Origin: JAWLHU01 sp049325315
Lineage (GTDB): Bacteria; Bacillota; Sulfobacillia; Symbiobacteriales; Symbiobacteriaceae
NCBI GenBank assembly: GCA_049325315.1
Contig: JBMONB010000083.1
Span: forward strand, 124,001-188,000
Reading direction: 5' to 3'
Length of the DNA: 64,000 bases
Positions 49,718-58,646 of this stretch are shown one piece after another; the stretch's first letter is position 1; the number at the start of each line of letters is the position of its first letter. Both the position numbers and the translations under genes were made by a program. A model generated the notes under the pieces. That model saw only the letters and a list, made by a program, of their open reading frames with translations. It ran no database searches and was not told where the DNA came from.

Positions 49718-50333
49718 TTCCCTCCTGCTCGGCCAACCGTAAGGGCGCCAGGTAGCGGACGACCAGGTCTGCCTCCTCCGGCCGGGTCACCTCGCCGTGC
49801 AACCAGAAGCCATCGGGCAGGGTGGTCAGGGCGACAATGGCCTGAGCCGGCTCCCGCAGGATCGGATGCGAACCCACCATCATGGCGTCGAGCGCTGCCA
49901 CCGAGACCCCTAGCACGTGGGCCAGGACAACCCTGGGGAGGGTAGCGCATTCACGCCCGATCAGGCAGAGCACCTCACGCATCCGCCCTGCGGGGCTGAG
50001 CGCCTTCCAGTCCGGGAGATTGGGGCGCCCCTCGGCGATGGCCAGGGCAACGGCCCGCGCCATACCGGCACAACCCGTCGGGTTATCCCGGTAGCGTGGG
50101 ACCTGACCGCGCGCATAAGCCGTGGTCACGTTGAGGATCTGCACCCAGGCGGCCAGCACATCGGAACTGACCTCCTGCTTGATGCCGCGTTCCACCTCGC
50201 TCTGGTACCCAAGGCTCGGCCCTCCCTGGTCGTTGACCCAACGCATTGTCAACTCCTGCTGCTCTCGGGCCCACTGGAGCAGGTCACCATGAACCTTATC
50301 TCCCAAAGATGCCATCTGTTTCCGTCGCTTCAA
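49659..50333 (-). CDS. XRE-like HTH protein
   Basis: The 224-residue protein has an N-terminal segment W-A-R-E-Q-Q-E-L-T-M-R-W-V-N-D and Y-Q-S-E-V-E-R-G that matches the XRE (Cro/C1) helix-turn-helix with a slightly irregular turn. A helical middle and a C-terminal region ending in a cluster of five arginines follow. TTG at 50333 was chosen because GGGGAGGTGA lies 7 bases before it. It is probably a transcription regulator, target unknown. Confidence 0.65.
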   Translation of the reverse strand: MKRRKQMASLGDKVHGDLLQWAREQQELTMRWVNDQGGPSLGYQSEVERGIKQEVSSDVLAAWVQILNVTTAYARGQVPRYRDNPTGCAGMARAVALAIAEGRPNLPDWKALSPAGRMREVLCLIGRECATLPRVVLAHVLGVSVAALDAMMVGSHPILREPAQAIVALTTLPDGFWLHGEVTRPEEADLVVRYLAPLRLAEQEGITPEEMTAWIRRRRRRVSS

Positions 50334-50376
50334 GGGCGATTCACCTCCCCTATCATTTTCCATTTTCCTCACCCAC

Positions 50377-50405
50377 ACATTAACATATATATCTTGAAAA
50401 ATCAA
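50377..50405 (-). promoter_or_regulatory. Promoter with palindrome for the HTH gene
   Basis: On the minus strand TTGATT (50400-50405) and TAATGT (50377-50382) are 17 bases apart. The -35 lies in the small palindrome CTTGATTTTTCAAG, a possible self-regulation site. The rest of the 50334-50699 gap is clearly AT-richer than its surroundings and holds no gene I can support. Confidence 0.5.
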
Positions 50406-50699
50406 GCACTTGGCTGTACATTCTGGAAGGAAATATGCTGTCATCATGTAAGGTGGAAATTACAAAGCAGGGGCACCCTCCGAAAGAGCGTCCCTGCTTG
50501 TTGCATTGGTCAGAAAGTTCTATTGACTATGGGGCTTTTGTGCGGACCGAGTGGTATGGCGGGTTACTATCCAGCCGGCAGGCTTACGCCTATAATATCG
50601 ACAAGTTCGATATCGGATTGAATTTAAATAGACTACATCTATTAAGCCGTTCGGGAAAATCTATTGGATTCGGTGTCCCTTAGAAAGGAGAGGTAAAGC

Positions 50700-50897
50700 A
50701 TGGTGAACAGAGCTTGGGCATCATCTACACCGTACGCCCGGTGCCTGATGGGTGCAATCCTTCTCAGCGCCGGAACCCTCCTCGGCCTGCTCGCTGCCAC
50801 CGTGGCAGGGGCGGGGGAATGGGTCTTCGTCGCCATCGGCGCTGTGGGCCTGGCGGCCATCGGCTACGCCATGATGAAGGCCGAAGAATGCCGCTAG
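50700..50897 (+). CDS. Small two-helix membrane protein
   Basis: The protein has 65 residues with two hydrophobic helices (about 15-37 and 41-58) and a charged end (K-A-E-E-C-R). AAAGGAGAGG lies before the ATG and a perfect terminator follows 25 bases after the stop, so it is a single-gene unit. Function unknown. Confidence 0.6.
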   Translation: MVNRAWASSTPYARCLMGAILLSAGTLLGLLAATVAGAGEWVFVAIGAVGLAAIGYAMMKAEECR

Positions 50898-50922
50898 CCC
50901 GGCCCTCCCGCACACGTCGAAC

Positions 50923-50955
50923 AAAACCCGGCTCTGCGAGAGAGCCGGGTTTTCT
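50923..50955 (+). terminator. Terminator between convergent genes
   Basis: A perfect 13-bp stem (AAAACCCGGCTCT with AGAGCCGGGTTTT, loop GCGAG) is T-rich on both strands, so it serves the small membrane gene and the S9 peptidase gene. Confidence 0.9.
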
Positions 50956-50968
50956 CTGTGGCGATCAC

Positions 50969-52972
50969 TCAGGCCTGGGGCTGCAGGTAGTGCTGGAACC
51001 AATCGCCGATGGTCAGCAGCCGGTGGACCCGGTGCCAGGGTCGGCCCCCCCGGCTCATGCCGTGGGATTCGCCGGGGTAGCGAACGAACTTTACCGGGCG
51101 GCGCAGCTTGCGCAGGGCCACGTAGAGCTGTTCGGCCTGCTCAACCGGGCAGCGGTGGTCCTCCTCCTGGTGCTCGATCAGGAGCGGGGTCTGGATCTCG
51201 GTGACGTAGGTGAGGGGGGAGATCCGCTTCCAGGGGGTCTCATCTTCCCACGGAGCACCCCACTCCTCGATCTGATCGTAGGCGATGTCCGAGGTGCCCC
51301 ACATGGTGAGCCAGTTGGAGATACTCCGCATGGTGACGGCGGCCTGGAAACGCTTTGTGTGTCCTACTATCCAATTGGTCATATACCCGCCGTAGGAACC
51401 ACCGGCCACGCCCAGGCGCTCCGCATCCAGCCAGTCGTACTGCGCCAGGGCGGCGTCGACGCCGGCCATCAGGTCCTGGTAGTCGACGGTGCCCCAGTTC
51501 GCTTCGGCCAGCGCCCCGGAGAACGCCTCCCCGTAGCCCAGGCCGCCCCGGGGGTTGGTGTAAACGACGGCAAAGCCGAGGCTGGCCAGGTACTGGAACT
51601 CCAGGAAGTAGGAATGGGGGTACATGGCGGCGGGCCCGCCGTGAATCTCCAGCACCGCCGGGTACTTTCGGCCCGGCTCGCGGCCTGCCGGCTCCACCAA
51701 CCAGCCGTCCACCTCGGGGGCGTCAGGGCCGGCCCGGAAGCGGAAGCGGTGTACCGGGGCGGTCTCCACCTGCGCCAGGAAGGCGTGGTTGGCATCGGTC
51801 AGCCGCCGCAGCCCGCCCTTCTCCAGCCGGTAGATCTGGGCGGGGTCATCCACCCGGCCCACCGTGAGGGCGAAGCGGGCACCATCGGCCGAAACCGAGC
51901 CGCCGAAGACCACCTGATCGCCCTCGGTCAGGTAGGCGACCTCACCGCTGGCGACGTCGACCCGGGCGAGGTAGACAGCGCCGTGATCGCTCATGGGCAG
52001 GTAGATCGCCGAGCCATCGGCCGCCCAGGTGGGATCGAGGCCGCCCGGAGGGGCCATGTCGACAGCGGCGGCTATGCCCACCGGCCGGTCATGGGCGGCG
52101 GTCAGGCAGCGGACCTCGCCGCCCTCCGCCGGGACCACATAGAGCCGCATATCCGGCGGGGCATGCCGGCGGTTGGGCCGGCCGACGAAGGCGATCTGGC
52201 TGCCGTCGGGGCTCCAGCGGGCGCCGGTGGCGACCAGGCCCTCGGGGCTCAGCCGGCGGTACTCTGCATCGGGTACCGGTAGGGAGGAGGGCTCGGCGGG
52301 CACCACCCAGATAAAGTGTCGCCGCTTGTCCTCGGCATCTTCCTCGCGGACGGCGGCCAGGCTGATCCACTTGCCGCAGGGCGACCAGGCGGGGCTCGTG
52401 TGACCGAACGGCCCGCCGGTCAGCTGCCGGGCCTCGCCGCTCTCCACATCGACGATCACGATCTGGGGCTTCTTGTCGCCGGGAAAGCCCATGCCGTCGA
52501 CCTTATAGTGCAGGTCTGTGATCACCTTCACCCCAGCGGTGAACTTTTTGAAGTAGTCCTGCTCACCCTCGTTCCTCTCCGGCTCCAGCCCATTGGGCCC
52601 GAGCAGCGCTGTCAGGGCGATCTTGCTGGAGTCGGGGCTCCAGACAGCGGCGCCGCCGCAGCCCTTGTTTCGGGTGAGCTGCCAGGCCTCGCCACCGCCG
52701 GTGGGAAGCAGCCAGACCTGCCCCCCACGGCTGAAGGAGAGGTAGCGCCCATCGGGCGACCAGCGGGGGTTTGAATCCTTCTCGCCGCCGGTCAGGGGCA
52801 CGGGCTTGGCGCCATCGACCAGCAGCATGATCCGGGAGCCGTAGTCGTTGGACTCCTTGCGCATGAAGCTCTCGACGTAGGCGATCCGGCGGCCATCCGG
52901 CGAGATTTGGGCGTCGCCGGGCAGACGGAACTGGAACAGGTCTTCGGCCGTCAGGCGGCGGCGAGTGGTCAA
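50969..52972 (-). CDS. S9-family prolyl oligopeptidase-like peptidase, copy 1
   Basis: The 667-residue protein has a seven-bladed TolB/DPP-like propeller (about residues 1-400, repeats P-x-W-S-P-D-G/S) and a C-terminal alpha/beta hydrolase domain. The catalytic triad can be placed: S526 in G-G-S-Y-G-G, D605 in E-E-D-H-R-C-P and H637 in G-E-S-H-G. Such acylaminoacyl-peptidase-like enzymes trim short peptides in the cytoplasm; there is no signal peptide. The start is TTG at 52972 with AGGGGG 8 bases upstream. It lies 14 bases after a paralogue, probably co-transcribed. Confidence 0.9.
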   Translation of the reverse strand: MTTRRRLTAEDLFQFRLPGDAQISPDGRRIAYVESFMRKESNDYGSRIMLLVDGAKPVPLTGGEKDSNPRWSPDGRYLSFSRGGQVWLLPTGGGEAWQLTRNKGCGGAAVWSPDSSKIALTALLGPNGLEPERNEGEQDYFKKFTAGVKVITDLHYKVDGMGFPGDKKPQIVIVDVESGEARQLTGGPFGHTSPAWSPCGKWISLAAVREEDAEDKRRHFIWVVPAEPSSLPVPDAEYRRLSPEGLVATGARWSPDGSQIAFVGRPNRRHAPPDMRLYVVPAEGGEVRCLTAAHDRPVGIAAAVDMAPPGGLDPTWAADGSAIYLPMSDHGAVYLARVDVASGEVAYLTEGDQVVFGGSVSADGARFALTVGRVDDPAQIYRLEKGGLRRLTDANHAFLAQVETAPVHRFRFRAGPDAPEVDGWLVEPAGREPGRKYPAVLEIHGGPAAMYPHSYFLEFQYLASLGFAVVYTNPRGGLGYGEAFSGALAEANWGTVDYQDLMAGVDAALAQYDWLDAERLGVAGGSYGGYMTNWIVGHTKRFQAAVTMRSISNWLTMWGTSDIAYDQIEEWGAPWEDETPWKRISPLTYVTEIQTPLLIEHQEEDHRCPVEQAEQLYVALRKLRRPVKFVRYPGESHGMSRGGRPWHRVHRLLTIGDWFQHYLQPQA

Positions 52973-52986
52973 ATCTGGGTTCCCCC

Positions 52987-55053
52987 TTACCGCTTCAAGT
53001 ACTCGTCAAACCACTGGGTGATGTTGACGAGCCGGTGGATCCGGTGCCAGGGCTTTCCGTTCCGGCTCATGCCGTGCGACTCGCCGGGGTAGCGGATAAA
53101 CTTGACCGGCTTCCTCTGCACCTTCAGCGCCGCATAGAGCTGCTCGGCCTGCTCAATCGGGCAGCGCAGATCGTTCTCCTGGTGCTCGATCAGGAGCGGG
53201 GTGTTGATCTTGGAGGCGTGGAGCAGTGGCGACTGCTTGAGGTACGGCGCCATGTTCTGCTCTTCCCACCAGTTCTCGGTGCCAAACTGGCGGATCCGGT
53301 TGTAGCCGGTGTCCGACGAGCCCATGGCCGACCAGCGGTTGACCACGGAGCGCATGGTGACCGCCGCCTTGAAACGATCGCTGTGGCCCACGATCCAATT
53401 GACCATGAAGCCGCCGTAGGAGCCACCGGCCACGCCCAGGCGGTCGCTGTCGACGAAGTCGTAGCGCTCCACCGCCGTTTCGATGGCGGCCATGACATCG
53501 GCGTAGTCCTTGTTGCCCCAATCCGCCATGATGCAGTGGCAGAAGTCCCGGCCGTAGCCCTGCGAGCCGCGGGGGTTGGAGTAGACCACGGCATATCCCT
53601 GCGCCGCCAGCCAGTGGAACTCGAAGAAGAAGCCGCAGCCGTACATGCCCATGGGGCCGCCGTGGATCTCCAGCACGGTGGGGTACTTCTTCGCCGCCTC
53701 GAATCCGGCGGGCCGGAGAACCCAGCCGTCAACCGGGGGTTCGCCCTCGCCGGCCGAGAAGAGGAAGCGCTCGGGCTCGCTCCACTCGATCTGGCTGAAG
53801 AGCTCGGCGTTGTGGTCCGTCAGCCGGATCTCGGTCACGCCGCCGCCCTGGAGCACGGCGCAGCAGTTCGCCACCCCGGGCGTGGCCGTGGGCTCGTCCA
53901 GCAGGGCGAGGTAGACGTCGGCAGGGGACATGGGCACGGCGTAGGCCAGGGCGGCTCGCCGGCAGTCGGGGGTGAGGGAGAAGGCGTGAATCGTCCGGTC
54001 GCCGGCGGTCACAGGCACCACGGCGCCGGTGTTGGCGCCCACCTTCACCAACTGGACCTGGCCCGAGTCTGAAACGATCCCGTAAATCCAGCGCCCGTCG
54101 GGCGACCAGGTTAGCTCGCCACCGGCGGGGGCGGGCATATCGGAGATGCACTCGTTGACAAAGCCCCGGTCTAGATCGGCTGCCAGCCGGCGGATGGCGC
54201 CGGTACCCCGGTCCAGTAGGTAGAGGCCGGCAAGGCCGTAGCCGTTCTCTGTCGGGTCGGTGCCGATAAAGGCCACCTGGGTGCCGTCGGGCGAGACGGA
54301 GGGGGTGGAGGCGGAGAGCTTGCCGTCGCCCGGGGTGAGGCGGGTCAGGTCGCCGCCCTCCCTCGGCACGTACCAGAGGTCCACATGCCAGGGCTCGTGA
54401 TCGCCGTCTTCCAGCCGGTTGGCCGAGAAGACGAGGCCGGCCCCGTCGGGGGTCCAGGTCGGGTTGATATGGTTGAAGTCGCCGCTGGTCAGCTGGAGCG
54501 GCTCGCCGCCCTCGGTGCTGATCACGCAGATCTGCGAGAACTTGTCGGTGTAGAAGCCCACGCCATCCATCTTGTAGAGGAGGCGGGTGATCACCTTGAC
54601 ATCGCTGTTGTACTTCTTGTAGAGGTCCTTCTCCTCTTCGTCCTTCCCCTCAGGCTTGATACCATCCTTGGTGAGGGAGGCGGTGAAGGCGATCTGGCTG
54701 GAGTCAGGGCTCCAGACCGGGTTTGAGGCCCCGCCCTTCACCCGGGTCAGCTGGCGGGCCTCACCGCCCTCCAGCGGGAGGAGCCAGATCTGGTTGGAGC
54801 CGCTCCGGTTGGAGACGAAGGCCAGGTACCTGGAGTCGGGCGACCAGCGGGGCTGGCTGTCCTTGGCGCCGGTAAAGCGGATCGGCGCCTGGCCTTCCCG
54901 GGCGATCCAGATGGAGGTGGTGTACTCGTTCTTCTCCTTGTCGATCTCCTGGAGCACGTACGCGACTCGGGTGCCGTCGGGTGAGATCTGGCAGTCGCCG
55001 GCCAACTTGATCGCCAACAGGTCCTCAGCCTGGAGCTTGCGAAGGGTTGTCAA
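52987..55053 (-). CDS. S9-family prolyl oligopeptidase-like peptidase, copy 2
   Basis: The 688-residue protein has the same layout as its neighbour: propeller (about residues 1-415), then the hydrolase domain with S545 in G-G-S-Y-G-G, D628 in E-N-D-L-R-C-P and H660 in G-E-S-H-G. The start is TTG with GGGAGGA upstream. It is the first gene of the pair. It is more like the third copy at the window edge than like copy 1 in the segments around the catalytic serine (S-Y-G-G-F-M-V-N-W in both). Confidence 0.9.
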   Translation of the reverse strand: MTTLRKLQAEDLLAIKLAGDCQISPDGTRVAYVLQEIDKEKNEYTTSIWIAREGQAPIRFTGAKDSQPRWSPDSRYLAFVSNRSGSNQIWLLPLEGGEARQLTRVKGGASNPVWSPDSSQIAFTASLTKDGIKPEGKDEEEKDLYKKYNSDVKVITRLLYKMDGVGFYTDKFSQICVISTEGGEPLQLTSGDFNHINPTWTPDGAGLVFSANRLEDGDHEPWHVDLWYVPREGGDLTRLTPGDGKLSASTPSVSPDGTQVAFIGTDPTENGYGLAGLYLLDRGTGAIRRLAADLDRGFVNECISDMPAPAGGELTWSPDGRWIYGIVSDSGQVQLVKVGANTGAVVPVTAGDRTIHAFSLTPDCRRAALAYAVPMSPADVYLALLDEPTATPGVANCCAVLQGGGVTEIRLTDHNAELFSQIEWSEPERFLFSAGEGEPPVDGWVLRPAGFEAAKKYPTVLEIHGGPMGMYGCGFFFEFHWLAAQGYAVVYSNPRGSQGYGRDFCHCIMADWGNKDYADVMAAIETAVERYDFVDSDRLGVAGGSYGGFMVNWIVGHSDRFKAAVTMRSVVNRWSAMGSSDTGYNRIRQFGTENWWEEQNMAPYLKQSPLLHASKINTPLLIEHQENDLRCPIEQAEQLYAALKVQRKPVKFIRYPGESHGMSRNGKPWHRIHRLVNITQWFDEYLKR

Positions 55054-55176
55054 GCAGTCGTCCTCCCAAAACAGAATGGGCGCGCGAAGGCGCTCTTACC
55101 TGTTAATAGTTCACAGTGTAAAGTGATTGGCCGCACCCCGGGGGGATTCCTGCCACCTGGCTCCGTCTTCGGGAGA

Positions 55177-55205
55177 TGAAAAAGCCGGGGCGCCAGGCCC
55201 CGGCT
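55177..55205 (-). terminator. Terminator after the tryptophan dioxygenase gene
   Basis: A 9-bp stem (AGCCGGGGC with GCCCCGGCT) is followed on the minus strand by TTTTC. Confidence 0.8.
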
Positions 55206-55211
55206 CCGGGT

Positions 55212-55988
55212 TCAGAGGATGGATCGCAGCGCCATCAGTTCGGGGAAGCAGCGCTGGCGGGCGGTCCGGTAGAGGTAATCGACGCCCTCGCCGCCGGTCC
55301 CCACCTTGCTGCCGATGGCCCGCTCTGCCATGATGGCGTGGTGGGTGCGCCAGAGCAGCAGCGTATTGTCCAGGGCGGTCAACTCTTCGGAGAGGTCGCG
55401 CAGGTCGGGGTGCTGCCCGCGGGCGTACATGGTCTGGAGCGCCTGCTCCACCCGTTCGGCAGCGGCAGGGTCAGCGGCAGCGGTTGCCCGGTTCTCCATG
55501 GCGTAACCCCTTTGCCGCATGGCGGCCACAAAGGCGTCCCACAGGTTCGGCTCCTGAAGCCGCCGGTCGATGCGGGCGCGCTCTTCTGCCGTGAAGGCGG
55601 GCTGGTTGAGGGTGGCGAGGCGATGGCACCCCAGCAGGACCTCCAGTTCCCGGAACTGGGCGGACTGAAAGCCGCTGCCGCCCGTGAGGCTGGGCCGGAA
55701 CTGGGCGTAATCGTACGCTGTCATCGTCTCCAGAAGGCTGAACCCCTGGTCGAGTAGCTGCACCGTCTGGGTGGAGCGGCGGAGCAGCCGGACCGCCCGG
55801 CCCAGGTTGCCGTGCAACGTCTCGTCCCGCACCGCCTCCAGTTCGTGCAGCAGCAGTTTGAACCAGAGTTCACTCACCTGGTGAACGATCACGTACTGAA
55901 GTTCGTCGTGGTGGTTCGCCAGCGACAGCGGCTGCTGCAGCTTGAGCAGGGGGGCGACGTTCAGAAGCTCGCCGTAGGATGGGCTCAT
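55212..55988 (-). CDS. kynA: Tryptophan 2,3-dioxygenase
   Basis: The 258-residue all-helical heme enzyme opens the indole ring of L-tryptophan to N-formylkynurenine. Family motifs are clear: H-H-D-E-L-Q-Y-V-I-V-H-Q-V-S-E-L-W-F-K near residues 25-43, F-R-P-S-L-T-G-G-S-G-F-Q-S-A-Q-F-R, and W-R-T-H-H-A-I-M-A-E-R-A-I-G-x-K-x-G-T-G-G with the heme-ligand histidine. ATG 55988 has GGGAGG 6 bases upstream; an ATG 18 bases earlier (GAGGAAG) is also possible. No other kynurenine-pathway gene is adjacent, and it is a single-gene unit. Confidence 0.92.
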   Translation of the reverse strand: MSPSYGELLNVAPLLKLQQPLSLANHHDELQYVIVHQVSELWFKLLLHELEAVRDETLHGNLGRAVRLLRRSTQTVQLLDQGFSLLETMTAYDYAQFRPSLTGGSGFQSAQFRELEVLLGCHRLATLNQPAFTAEERARIDRRLQEPNLWDAFVAAMRQRGYAMENRATAAADPAAAERVEQALQTMYARGQHPDLRDLSEELTALDNTLLLWRTHHAIMAERAIGSKVGTGGEGVDYLYRTARQRCFPELMALRSIL

Positions 55989-56065
55989 GCGGTGGCCTCC
56001 CATCATCTGGGTCTTCCTCTTCCGATTCGAGGAGTCTAATCTAACCTCTTCCACTCTTTCCTTCA

Positions 56066-56105
56066 TCTAAGAGAGAAGCACCAGCCTGAGGAGTGGCTGG
56101 TGCTT
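56066..56105 (-). terminator. Terminator of the sulfide oxidation operon
   Basis: An 11-bp stem (AAGCACCAGCC with GGCTGGTGCTT) lies 51 bases past the TusA-like gene, followed on the minus strand by CTCTCTT. Confidence 0.7.
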
Positions 56106-56156
56106 CATGTCTATGCGTCGGAGGACGCCGGGTATGGCAGTGCGGCCATGGGGCGC

Positions 56157-56384
56157 TTACTTGATCTTCTTGACCACGATCTCCTCATGTCCGTCATGCT
56201 CGAAGACACCGATAAACTCCTGCCCGGCCTTCTGGGCCCAGAGGGGAATATCGCGCTTGGAGCCGGAATCGGTGGAGAGAACGGCGATCGTCTGCCCTAC
56301 CGCAGCGGACTTCACCGCCCGGATCAGCTCCATCATCGGACCGGGACAGAAGCTGCCGCGGGCATCAATCTGAATATCGGCCAT
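56157..56384 (-). CDS. TusA-like sulfur carrier protein
   Basis: The 75-residue protein has the TusA/SirA fold, with the sulfur-carrying cysteine in the family motif F-C-P-G-P-M-M-E-L (C13) and the C-terminal G-H-E-E-I-V-V-K-K. It would carry persulfide sulfur. It is the last gene of an operon with a DsrE-like protein, DUF1641 and a sulfide:quinone oxidoreductase, so it likely receives sulfane sulfur made during sulfide oxidation rather than serving tRNA thiolation. Confidence 0.88.
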   Translation of the reverse strand: MADIQIDARGSFCPGPMMELIRAVKSAAVGQTIAVLSTDSGSKRDIPLWAQKAGQEFIGVFEHDGHEEIVVKKIK

Positions 56385-56399
56385 CGGTCACTACCTCCT

Positions 56400-56816
56400 T
56401 TAGATGAAGAGGGTCATCTTGCCTTCCTTGGCAGAGTCGATGAACTCGCCCACGCCGGCGATGCCGTCCACCACATCTTCCAGGTCCTCCAGCTTGAGGC
56501 CGAAGAGGTCCATGGTCATGCCGCAGGCAAAGACCCGCACGTTGCCGAGCTCCTTGGCGGTGCGCAGGGTGTCGAGGAAGCTGGGGACCTTCTTCTCCTG
56601 CATGATCTGCATCATCATGGGGCCCATGTGCTCGTATTCCTTGCTGATCGGCAGGCTCTGGGCAGCGCCCTTCTTGAAGGCCATCAGCCCCCAGAAGGTG
56701 AGGAAGACTTCCACGTCTTGCCCCATCGCCACCGCACCGGACGCCATGATCCCCACGGGCAGAAGCTTGTCGACGGTACCGGAAAAGACCACCATGGAAA
56801 GCCGCTCTTGAGACAT
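56400..56816 (-). CDS. DsrE/DsrF-like (DsrE2-type) protein
   Basis: The 138-residue protein shows the DsrE2/peroxiredoxin-like pattern F-L-T-F-W-G-L-M-A-F-K near residues 38-48 and a late F-A-C-G-M-T-M-D-L-F-G, whose cysteine (about C99) is the sulfur-binding residue of the family. A met-rich segment (M-G-P-M-M-M-Q-I-M) is typical. DsrE2 proteins pass persulfide sulfur with TusA, which is encoded next. Some members are membrane-associated. Confidence 0.85.
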   Translation of the reverse strand: MSQERLSMVVFSGTVDKLLPVGIMASGAVAMGQDVEVFLTFWGLMAFKKGAAQSLPISKEYEHMGPMMMQIMQEKKVPSFLDTLRTAKELGNVRVFACGMTMDLFGLKLEDLEDVVDGIAGVGEFIDSAKEGKMTLFI

Positions 56817-56829
56817 AGGGGTACCCTCC

Positions 56830-57384
56830 TTACGAATCGGATTTCATCACGCCGGGAAGCCTTCGGGCAAAGGCCAACATGAACTTGAGCACGAACTGAA
56901 GCTCCTCTTCCCTGGGCGCCTGGAGGAAGTCGAACGGGCCGAGGAAGCTCTTGTCGGCGGCAGCGTCGTTGCGGGCATCGTTGAAGGCCCGCAGGAAGGC
57001 GGGGGCCCGCTCGGGAACGCCCGAGGCCTGCATGGTGTCGATCAGCTCCATGAAGATCTGAGCGCTCTGGGCCATGCGGGCGACCATGGAGTCGCTCACC
57101 GTGATCTTGGCGGCATGGATCACCTCAGCGAGATCGATCATGGTATCCAGGGCGCCGGTGCGGCTCATCTGGTCGAGCCGGCGAATCGTTCCGGTCAGGG
57201 CCGGGGCCGAGCGGCGCACTTGCTCCAGCAGCTCCAGCACCTCGGGGCTGACCAGGATATCGATCGCCCCCGCCGACCGCTCGGCCAGCTGGGCGGCCCG
57301 GTCGATCATCCCCGGGGTGAGGCTGGCGGCGGCAGCACCGCCCACCGCGGTCAACGGATCAAACGGCTGCTTCTTCTCATCCAT
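56830..57384 (-). CDS. DUF1641 protein
   Basis: The 184-residue helical protein has a DUF1641-like segment (L-D-T-M-I-D-L-A-E-V-I-H-A-A-K near residues 98-112, followed by a helical region with D-S-M-V-A-R-M-A). DUF1641 proteins commonly lie beside sulfide:quinone oxidoreductase or formate dehydrogenase genes and have no proven activity. Its position between sqr and dsrE supports an accessory role in sulfide oxidation. Confidence 0.8.
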   Translation of the reverse strand: MDEKKQPFDPLTAVGGAAAASLTPGMIDRAAQLAERSAGAIDILVSPEVLELLEQVRRSAPALTGTIRRLDQMSRTGALDTMIDLAEVIHAAKITVSDSMVARMAQSAQIFMELIDTMQASGVPERAPAFLRAFNDARNDAAADKSFLGPFDFLQAPREEELQFVLKFMLAFARRLPGVMKSDS

Positions 57385-57395
57385 GGGATCACCCC

Positions 57396-58538
57396 CTACA
57401 CGATGCCCTTGAGATTCAGCCAGTGGACACGGTTATAGCTCTGCTTGAACCAGTGAATCGCCTGGGTCGGCGGGGTGACCACCGGCGGGGTGGTGTAGTC
57501 GAAGGTGATATAGGTGGCCTTGTCGAGGCCCGCCTCGATGAAGCAGAAGGCCTTGCCATGGTACTGATGCGCCGCCGACCCGCCCGTCAGGAGGCGGACC
57601 AGGTTCTCGCTGATCACCTCGGCCTCAAAGTGGGCCACAGAGCCAGCCTTGGAGACGGGAAGGTTGGTGGCGTCGCCCACGGCGAAGATGTTCGCATAAT
57701 CGCCCACCTGCAGGCTGTGCCGGTGGGTGGGCAGCCAGTTGCCGGCCTCCGCCAGCCCAGAATCCTTACCCAGCCGGTCGCCGGCGTGCGCCGGAATCGT
57801 CACCAGCAGGTCGTACTGGAAGGTGGTCCCCTCCAGCGAGCTGACCTCCCGCTTCACCGGGTCCACCGACTCCAGGTTGAAGAAGGTCTCCAGGGTGATC
57901 GACCGCCGCTCAAACTCCTGGCTGGCCCAGTCGGCCACCGGCTCGATGGAGTGCGCCCGGTTGATGGGGAAGGTGTAGATGATCTCGGTCTTGTCACGGA
58001 TTCCCCGCTCTCGGGCCCACTCATCGAACATGAGGGTGAACTCCAGGGGGGCCACGGGGCACTTGTGGGGCAGGCCGATGGCCACCACCACCCTGCCGCC
58101 CTGGAACTGCTTGAGCGCCTCCCGCAGCTTGACGGCGCCGTCGAGGGTGTAGAACCAGTGGCCGCCCTCTTTGAGCCCCGGCGTCTCGGCCAGGTTCAGG
58201 TCCGAACCGGTGGCCAGGACCAGGTAGTCGAAGGGGACCTGCCTGCCGCTCTCAGTCTGGACCGTCTGCCCCTTCGGATCAATGCGGGCGGCACGCTCCT
58301 TGATGAACTTGATCCCCGGGCTCAGCAGGTTGGGAATCTTGCGGATCAGCTCCTGCGGGCGCATCAGGTCAAAGGCCACATAGAGCAGGCCCGGCTGGTA
58401 GAGGTACTCGTCCCGGTCTCCCAGCAGGGTGACCGATACCTCCCCCCGTTCGATCTCCCGGGACAGCTGGCGGGCCACATGGTTCGCCACCATCAGCCCG
58501 CCCGTGCCGGCGCCGATGACAACCAGGTGTTTCGTCAT
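57396..58538 (-). CDS. sqr: Sulfide:quinone oxidoreductase-type flavoprotein
   Basis: The 380-residue protein has the FAD dinucleotide fold V-I-G-A-G-T-G-G-L at the N-terminus, A-T-G-S-D near residue 112, a redox-active-cysteine region P-H-K-C-P-V-A-P-L-E near residue 158, the second FAD motif F-A-V-G-D-A-T-N-L near residue 294 and a late A-F-C-F-I-E-A-G with a second cysteine. SQR oxidises sulfide to sulfane sulfur and gives electrons to quinone at the membrane surface. ATG 58538 was chosen for GGAGGAA upstream. The downstream DUF1641, DsrE2 and TusA genes form one operon with it. A related NAD(P)H dehydrogenase role is the main alternative. Confidence 0.86.
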   Translation of the reverse strand: MTKHLVVIGAGTGGLMVANHVARQLSREIERGEVSVTLLGDRDEYLYQPGLLYVAFDLMRPQELIRKIPNLLSPGIKFIKERAARIDPKGQTVQTESGRQVPFDYLVLATGSDLNLAETPGLKEGGHWFYTLDGAVKLREALKQFQGGRVVVAIGLPHKCPVAPLEFTLMFDEWARERGIRDKTEIIYTFPINRAHSIEPVADWASQEFERRSITLETFFNLESVDPVKREVSSLEGTTFQYDLLVTIPAHAGDRLGKDSGLAEAGNWLPTHRHSLQVGDYANIFAVGDATNLPVSKAGSVAHFEAEVISENLVRLLTGGSAAHQYHGKAFCFIEAGLDKATYITFDYTTPPVVTPPTQAIHWFKQSYNRVHWLNLKGIV

Positions 58539-58618
58539 GAGCGGTTCCTCCTCTCCACTTCTCATGCTTAGGGTAACAGGAATGTGCGCCGCGTCACATT
58601 CGTCGCGCGGCTTAATAA

Positions 58619-58641
58619 GGTACTATACCTCGTATGGTACC
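58619..58641. promoter_or_regulatory. Palindrome upstream of the sqr operon
   Basis: GGTACTATAC and GTATGGTACC form a 10-bp inverted repeat (one mismatch) around CTC, 80 bases before the sqr start. It may be an operator. Confidence 0.45.
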
Positions 58642-58646
58642 AAAGC

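Noticed and set aside
50435..50683. 82-codon plus-strand frame in the AT-rich gap
   Set aside because: Residue composition does not look like a protein, the spacing to a ribosome binding site is poor, and it lies in a gap of different base composition.
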